10,019 nt of DNA, from the NCBI GenBank assembly GCA_003483885.1, contig DMXI01000472.1, forward strand, positions 1-10,019, read 5' to 3'. Made by a program: the position numbers and the translations under genes. Under the pieces are notes generated by a model. The model made no database searches. It had not been told where the DNA came from and saw nothing but the letters and a program-made list of their open reading frames with translations. This stretch comes from Microscillaceae bacterium. Lineage in GTDB: Bacteria > Bacteroidota > Bacteroidia > Cytophagales > Microscillaceae. Below are positions 6,218 to 10,019 of this stretch, one piece after another; within the stretch, counting starts at the first letter, position 1; the number at the start of each line of letters is the position of its first letter.

Positions 6218-6907
6218 ATGAAGAAATTAGGAGTTTATATATTTTTTGGCCTTATGGCATTATCAGCCTGTAACCTGGTACAGTTTGAACGGAAAAACTT
6301 TATCACTACCGGTGAAAGTGATACCTCAAAACGAGATTATACTTCTGCTGAAATCACTGGCTTGCTTCGGGATGTGAACACACGTAATAAAAAGATTAGT
6401 CAACACGGACACTGCTGGGATACCGTTTTTAATCCCACCATAGATGGCAACACCCAATTAACACAGCTTGGCGAAAAGACCTCGCCTGGCAACTATACCA
6501 GTATGCTGACCAATCTGCTAACCAATACTAAATATTTTGTTAGAGGCTACTTTATTGATCAGGATGGCCAGGTAGAGTATGGTAAAAACTTTGAACTACC
6601 TTTAAGTCTGGTAACTACCCTGGTGATATTTCCCAAAGATTCCTCGGCCGATGTCACTGGGTTGACTTCTATTCATGCCAACGATCCAATCAGCCAACAC
6701 GGGCACTGCTGGTCACAGACCAATACAGAACCTACCATCAGCGATAGCACTACCAAACTTGGAGTTAGAACCACTACCGATGTTTTTACCAGTAACATCA
6801 AAAATCTTACTCCGGTAACTCGCTACTATGTGCGCTCTTATATCATCACGAGTAAGGACACGCTTTATGGCAAGGTTGGGAGGTTTGATACCACCCCTGC
6901 TGACTAG
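6218..6907 (+). CDS. Lipoprotein with two HGHCW Fn3-like repeats
   Basis: A 229-aa lipoprotein. I chose the ATG at 6218, not the earlier in-frame ATG at 6143. From 6218 the protein begins MKKLGVYIFFGLMALSAC, a textbook signal with lipobox LSAC and lipidated C18, and a weak AGGA lies 10 nt upstream. A start at 6143 would overlap the previous gene and bury the signal. Two repeats of about 82 residues follow (44-127 and 144-225). Each has [AE]xxTGL, ISQHGHCW (60-67 and 158-165), NPT or EPT, LG, FTS or YTS, NL, TxYxVRxY and YGKxxxF. This repeat is Fn3-like and common in Bacteroidota surface lipoproteins. It is the last gene of the envelope unit and probably sits on the outer membrane or cell surface. 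Its binding partner is unknown. Confidence 0.82.
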   Translation: MKKLGVYIFFGLMALSACNLVQFERKNFITTGESDTSKRDYTSAEITGLLRDVNTRNKKISQHGHCWDTVFNPTIDGNTQLTQLGEKTSPGNYTSMLTNLLTNTKYFVRGYFIDQDGQVEYGKNFELPLSLVTTLVIFPKDSSADVTGLTSIHANDPISQHGHCWSQTNTEPTISDSTTKLGVRTTTDVFTSNIKNLTPVTRYYVRSYIITSKDTLYGKVGRFDTTPAD

Positions 6908-6929
6908 GTTTTATAGATCAATAAAACCT
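6906..6929 (+). terminator. Hairpin at the end of the envelope gene cluster
   Basis: AGGTTTTAT (6906-6914) pairs perfectly with ATAAAACCT (6921-6929) around a 6-nt loop. The stem begins inside the TAG stop codon of the lipoprotein gene. It lacks a following T run, so it may be a weak terminator or an mRNA-end stabiliser. The next 115 bp before the ATG at 7044 hold a weak TAACTTTA box (6982-6989) and no clear promoter. Confidence 0.4.
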
Positions 6930-7043
6930 GATACTCGTTCACTATCTAAAATATTGTAGTCAGTAGGCGTTACTCGTGGCATAACTTTAGCTTTTATAAA
7001 ACTGTGTTGTTATTTAATTGAAAAACAGGTTATTCATCGTACT

Positions 7044-8039
7044 ATGAAGAAATACCTCATTTTAGGTTTATTATTTTTATGGTTTAATGTGGCTCCGGTA
7101 TATCAGGTACTCGCCACAACAGACTCAATTCCAAGCTATTCGGTCAATTACCCGATCGCTAAACAAATCATCCGAACCATTTCTCAAAAGTTTCAAAATA
7201 GCTTACAGAACTTTCAGTTAAGACTATCGGCTTATAAAAATGCTTTGCTTAAGCAACAAGTACAGCAATACGACACGCTGCAAGCACAACTGAATGCTTT
7301 ACGAGACCCTTATTATCAATACCGTATATGGGTGTGTGCCCGCAGAATGGAAGGCAAAAATGTATATCATAACTATGGCTACAATGGCTTGAATGATGAT
7401 AGCAATACCTGTGTCAATGGTTGGTGTCAGGTAATGTCGGCTACTGGGGTAAGTGGCTTGAATGACTTGGCTTACGGACGAGTGTATTTGATGAGCAAAA
7501 CAGTTGAACAGGAAAAAAAGAAGAAAAAGCCTAATTTATCGCAAAAGATCCCTAAGTATATCAATGTAGAAAATTTAGTAAGCAAAACTGATGCTTTAGG
7601 CTTTGTGCCTATAGATGTAGACTGGGCCAAACGAGGCGATTTATTAGTCCAATATTATTGGAAACAACGCCAGAAATATGTTTTTGCGCCTCAGCATGTA
7701 AGCATTCTCGATCGGGTAATTGATTACAAAAACGGCATTTATGAAATTAGAGACTGGCACGAGGGCATCAAAAACTACCCCTATGTTTATCGTACTGGGC
7801 GCAACATGGAGTCCAGCTTTAACAACTTGCTTTCGCGAAAAAACATCTATTTCGGCTATACCAAGGAGCGAGGAGAAGAACGTGAGCTTTTGGGGAAGAA
7901 TAAAAATATATATCAGGCATTTGGATATTTTGGAAAGAAAAAAGATGAGGCTCGCAAAATCATTTTTGAGTTAAATTTCGCCAGGGCGCGTCTGGTAGTT
8001 TATAACAAGATATTTGAGATTTTGGTATTGTATACTTAA
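7044..8039 (+). CDS. Secreted protein of unknown function, possible NlpC/CHAP-like cysteine peptidase fold
   Basis: A 331-aa protein with a Sec signal (about 1-24, MKKYLILGLLFLWFN... cleaved near VLA|TT). Residues 38-86 are a Gln-rich helical stretch, likely a coiled coil. The central region shows three cysteines (C98, C123, C128) and the motif NGWCQVMSATG (125-135). Further on are GDLLVQYY (198-205), QHVSILDR (217-224) and EIRDWHEG (234-241). A Cys segment, then a GDL strand, a His-V strand and an acidic/aromatic strand is the order in NlpC/P60 and CHAP papain-like enzymes, with C128, H218 and E234 or D237 as candidate catalytic residues. This match is weak and by eye. A lysine-rich run (158-162) encoded by an A-rich tract (7513-7528) is a likely slippage site. 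The gene stands alone with its own downstream terminator. I cannot name the family. Confidence 0.7.
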   Translation: MKKYLILGLLFLWFNVAPVYQVLATTDSIPSYSVNYPIAKQIIRTISQKFQNSLQNFQLRLSAYKNALLKQQVQQYDTLQAQLNALRDPYYQYRIWVCARRMEGKNVYHNYGYNGLNDDSNTCVNGWCQVMSATGVSGLNDLAYGRVYLMSKTVEQEKKKKKPNLSQKIPKYINVENLVSKTDALGFVPIDVDWAKRGDLLVQYYWKQRQKYVFAPQHVSILDRVIDYKNGIYEIRDWHEGIKNYPYVYRTGRNMESSFNNLLSRKNIYFGYTKERGEERELLGKNKNIYQAFGYFGKKKDEARKIIFELNFARARLVVYNKIFEILVLYT

Positions 8040-8099
8040 TAACTAATGTTACGCAGTTATTCAAAAATGCACTATTTTTATTCTTGTTAAATTGAGCTT

Positions 8100-8147
8100 T
8101 AGACCTGACAAGTTTTTGAAACCTACCAGGTCTAATTTTTTATTTTT
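8100..8147 (+). terminator. Palindromic terminator with AGACCTG/CAGGTCT stem and T tail
   Basis: TAGACCTG (8100-8107) pairs with CAGGTCTA (8127-8134). The palindrome continues inwards with GTTT (8112-8115) pairing to AAAC (8119-8122), with mismatches at the outer part of the inner stem. Two T runs follow (8136-8141 and 8143-8147), which overlap the stop codon of the convergent minus-strand gene. It terminates the plus-strand gene ending at 8039; on the minus strand no T run follows. It resembles a degenerate AGACCTGACAGGTTT-type palindrome found in many Bacteroidota intergenic regions. Confidence 0.7.
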
Positions 8148-9000
8148 CTTGCGCTTCGGGAGTCCAGCCGGGTTTGTTCAGAAGGTAGCCACTGGCTTCT
8201 TTGAAGTTTTTAGCCTTTTTTAAATCCTTGGCCATATTTTGAAACTCAAACAAGTGTACCTTTACCGGGTGTACAGTTTCTATTTGGGTAGTGAGTCCAT
8301 AAGTGGGAGTTTGCTCTTCTTGCTGAAAGGTACCAAACAAGCGATCCCAAATGATGAAAATCCCTCCATAGTTTTTATCCAAATACATCTCGTCGGACCC
8401 ATGGTGCACTCGATGATGCGAGGGTGTATTGAAGATTTTCCCAAACCAACCCATTTTACCAATCAGTTCGGTATGCAGCCAAAACTGATACATAAGCATC
8501 AACCCTACCGAAAGTAAAATAATCGCAGGGTGAAAACCCATCGCCACCGCAGGTAAATAAAACACCCAAGTCACGAAGTTGTCAAAAAAGGATACGCGCA
8601 AAGCAGTTGTGTAATTATAAATTGGAGAACTATGATGAATAGAATGATACCCCCAAAGCAGGCGAATTTCGTGCTCTAGGCGATGCTCCCAATAATACAA
8701 AAAGTCGATGACCAGTAAACATACAATGGCGGTCCAGGTATTGACTGGAATTTGCCAGGGAATCAATTTTGCCAACCAAAAAAAGCTCAAAAAGTACAAT
8801 ACACTCCCTACCCTTTCGGTAAGGGTATTAAACAAGAAAACCCAAATACTGGCCCCCATCTCTTTTAGGCGATTGCGATCTATTTTTTTGGTGTATAGCT
8901 CCCAGCCAAACTCAACCAAGGCTAACACTACCGAAAACACCAGAATAATGACGATCAAGGTATTGGTGTTTTGCTCAATTTTTTGAATAATTTGTTCCAT
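8140..9000 (-). CDS. Sterol desaturase / fatty acid hydroxylase family membrane di-iron protein
   Basis: A 286-aa integral membrane protein of the fatty acid hydroxylase superfamily, whose members use a His-coordinated di-iron centre and O2 to hydroxylate or desaturate lipids. All histidine clusters are present: H106-RLE-H110, H119-SI-H122-H123, H176 in WLHTE, and H195-H-R-V-H-H200. The family tail DKNYGGIFIIWDRLFGTF follows from 208. Hydrophobic segments lie at about 14-33, 50-80, 88-104, 140-153 and 158-175. The layout also resembles alkylglycerol monooxygenase, so an ether-lipid or carotenoid-type substrate is as possible as a sterol; the substrate cannot be told from sequence. The ATG at 9000 is 21 bp after the stop of the AraC-type regulator, so the two genes are probably one operon with the enzyme as its output. 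Residues after about 226 are a soluble C-terminal extension. Confidence 0.9.
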   Translation of the reverse strand: MEQIIQKIEQNTNTLIVIILVFSVVLALVEFGWELYTKKIDRNRLKEMGASIWVFLFNTLTERVGSVLYFLSFFWLAKLIPWQIPVNTWTAIVCLLVIDFLYYWEHRLEHEIRLLWGYHSIHHSSPIYNYTTALRVSFFDNFVTWVFYLPAVAMGFHPAIILLSVGLMLMYQFWLHTELIGKMGWFGKIFNTPSHHRVHHGSDEMYLDKNYGGIFIIWDRLFGTFQQEEQTPTYGLTTQIETVHPVKVHLFEFQNMAKDLKKAKNFKEASGYLLNKPGWTPEAQEK

Positions 9001-9021
9001 ATCAATGTTGTGCCTGGGTGC

Positions 9022-9888
9022 TTATATAATGGGGATATAAATTTCAGTTAATAGCTCTTCTTTTGGGGTGGTTTCTTCGTCGCTTAAGTAAAACTCCAAA
9101 ATAGGTAAATTCCCAACCTCAAATTCATTTTTGACAATCCAATGCAGGTAAATTTGCTCATATAGTGTATCCATTTTGCTATAATCACCTTTGTGCATAA
9201 AGCAAGCATATTGGCCACTAGCGATCTCTTTAGTAGCAAAAAAACCAGTAACCTCTACTTCTGCATCAGGTGATAATGTAATGGCAGCATTGTAACGACA
9301 GTTCTCGTCTTTGGTGATTTCTTCATCATCCAACATTTCGCCCAGGTATTTGGTGTCTTCCTGGAGTAGTTGCTGTTGATCGGCATACTCAATCAAGGCG
9401 TCCCAGCAATCCTCGATTTCAGGAGCTTGATAGGCTCCATAATGAGTGAGATACAAAATACGGGTAGCAGGCAAACTTTTGATTTCATAATTTAAATCGT
9501 CCAGTTGCTTGATTTCCTCAGGAAGTTTTGCTTTAATCCAGGCATCCATATTCTCTTGGTCTTGTTGTCTAAATTTAGATGGTGAGATACCAAACTCTCT
9601 TTTAAAAGCTTTGTTAAAAGCCTGTAAATCACTGTAATTTAACTCAAAAGCAATATCAGTGATGGGCAAGTCGGTATACACCAATTGTCGGGCAGCTTCT
9701 TGTAGCAATAGCTCTTTGATATAGCGCCCGATGGATTTGTGAAATACCGAACGAAAAATCCGATTGATATTCCGGTAAGAATAAAAGGTGGTTTCTGACA
9801 CCTCTTGCGAAGTCAGTTGCTTGGTATGATTGTTTTCTACCAAATTCAACAGACTTCGAAGTCGGGTAATGTGTAAGGCATTTTTCAT
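9022..9888 (-). CDS. AraC-family regulator with C-terminal GyrI-like ligand-binding domain
   Basis: A 288-aa transcription factor. The N-terminal part (about 8-108) is an AraC/XylS double helix-turn-helix: first HTH about 27-48 (TSQEVSETTFYSYRNINRIF), second about 76-98, ending in the signature AFKREFGISPSKFR (94-107). Residues 130-288 fit a GyrI-like/SHS2 effector-binding domain, with two beta-alpha halves starting at YEIKSLPATRILYLTHYGAYQ (134-154) and ASGQYACFMHKGDYSKMDTLYEQIY (223-247). That domain binds small hydrophobic or cationic drugs in the Rob/BmrR class. The domain order (DNA-binding first, ligand-binding last) is that of Rob. It is directly upstream of the lipid-hydroxylase-family gene (21 bp gap), so it probably controls that gene, and perhaps itself, in response to a small molecule. 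The ligand is unknown. The ATG at 9888 is chosen because it precedes the first HTH helix closely and a TAnnTTTG box abuts it. Confidence 0.92.
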   Translation of the reverse strand: MKNALHITRLRSLLNLVENNHTKQLTSQEVSETTFYSYRNINRIFRSVFHKSIGRYIKELLLQEAARQLVYTDLPITDIAFELNYSDLQAFNKAFKREFGISPSKFRQQDQENMDAWIKAKLPEEIKQLDDLNYEIKSLPATRILYLTHYGAYQAPEIEDCWDALIEYADQQQLLQEDTKYLGEMLDDEEITKDENCRYNAAITLSPDAEVEVTGFFATKEIASGQYACFMHKGDYSKMDTLYEQIYLHWIVKNEFEVGNLPILEFYLSDEETTPKEELLTEIYIPII

Positions 9889-9892
9889 AACT

Positions 9893-9900
9893 CAAAGGTA
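9893..9900 (-). promoter_or_regulatory. TAnnTTTG -7 box directly before the regulator start
   Basis: The minus strand reads TACCTTTG, an exact Bacteroidota -7 consensus match, ending only 4 nt before the ATG at 9888. If it is used, the transcript would start at or within a few bases of the start codon and be leaderless or nearly so. No convincing TTTG -33 box is at standard spacing, so confidence is moderate to low. Confidence 0.35.
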
Positions 9901-9952
9901 AGCGTTATGACAAGAAGGTGGGTAGTTAGAAATGGACAAGTGACGCGTTGCT

Positions 9953-9984
9953 AAGTGAAAAACTAAAAGTGAAAAATGAAAAGT
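9953..9984. repeat. Short 14-bp tandem repeat at the right edge
   Basis: AAGTGAAAAACTAA (9953-9966) is followed directly by AAGTGAAAAATGAA (9967-9980) and a partial AAGT. The two units differ at two positions. The region from 9889 to the window end has no gene that I can support, and this A-rich repeat is of a type I recall from Bacteroidota intergenic DNA. Confidence 0.5.
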
Positions 9985-10019
9985 TGGCGCGAAGCGGGGT
10001 TAAATTAAAAATGTAAAAC

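Noticed and set aside
7511..7530. A-rich tract in the secreted-protein gene as a sign of a frameshift or broken gene
   Set aside because: The reading frame continues intact on both sides for a full 331 codons, so it is only a potential slippage site.
8050..8075. Sequence reminiscent of an insertion sequence end (GTTACGCAGTTA)
   Set aside because: No inverted partner, target duplication or transposase is found in the window.

Overview
The window looks like a chromosomal segment from a low-GC marine-type member of the Bacteroidota, most likely Cytophagales. Several things point there: an OmpA/peptidoglycan-anchor gene next to a DUF5683-like envelope protein, a lipoprotein built from Bacteroidota-style HGHCW repeats, starts mostly without Shine-Dalgarno sequences, TAnnTTTG-type promoter boxes, and a degenerate copy of the AGACCTG...CAGGTCT palindrome that I recall as widespread in this phylum. 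Genus assignment is inference only.

Left part (1-2112). After a hairpin that probably ends an upstream transcript comes a membrane-anchored glycerophosphodiester phosphodiesterase (+). It converges on, and overlaps by 4 bp, a BtuF-like helical-backbone metal-receptor protein (-) that lacks a signal peptide. The following 361-bp gap holds a 161-bp element with 19-bp terminal inverted repeats, an internal hairpin and a possible TAT target duplication: a candidate MITE or structured RNA repeat.

Middle (2058-3918). A single-domain voltage-gated cation channel of the NaChBac/NavAb class lies on the minus strand with its own terminator. Its selectivity filter reads TLEDWTD, which resembles the engineered Ca2+-selective CavAb filter more than the sodium filter TLESW, and it carries an enlarged two-cysteine extracellular loop between filter and S6. 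Upstream is an overlooked 57-aa, two-helix membrane protein (-), also with its own terminator.

Envelope cluster (3919-6907, +). Three co-directional genes encode an OmpA-domain protein with three tandem N-terminal beta modules, a two-domain DUF5683-like membrane protein, and a two-repeat lipoprotein. They look like one transcription unit for the cell envelope. A separate secreted protein of unknown function (7044-8039), possibly with a papain/NlpC-like fold, follows behind its own gap and terminator.

Right part (8140-10019, -). An AraC-type regulator with a GyrI-like ligand-binding domain is 21 bp upstream of a sterol-desaturase/fatty-acid-hydroxylase-family membrane di-iron enzyme, a likely two-gene operon of ligand-responsive lipid modification. 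The right edge is non-coding with a short 14-bp tandem repeat. No tRNA, rRNA, CRISPR array or transposase gene was seen. The most novel points are the natural Ca2+-type filter, the 161-bp repeat element, the hidden small membrane gene and the uncharacterised secreted protein.
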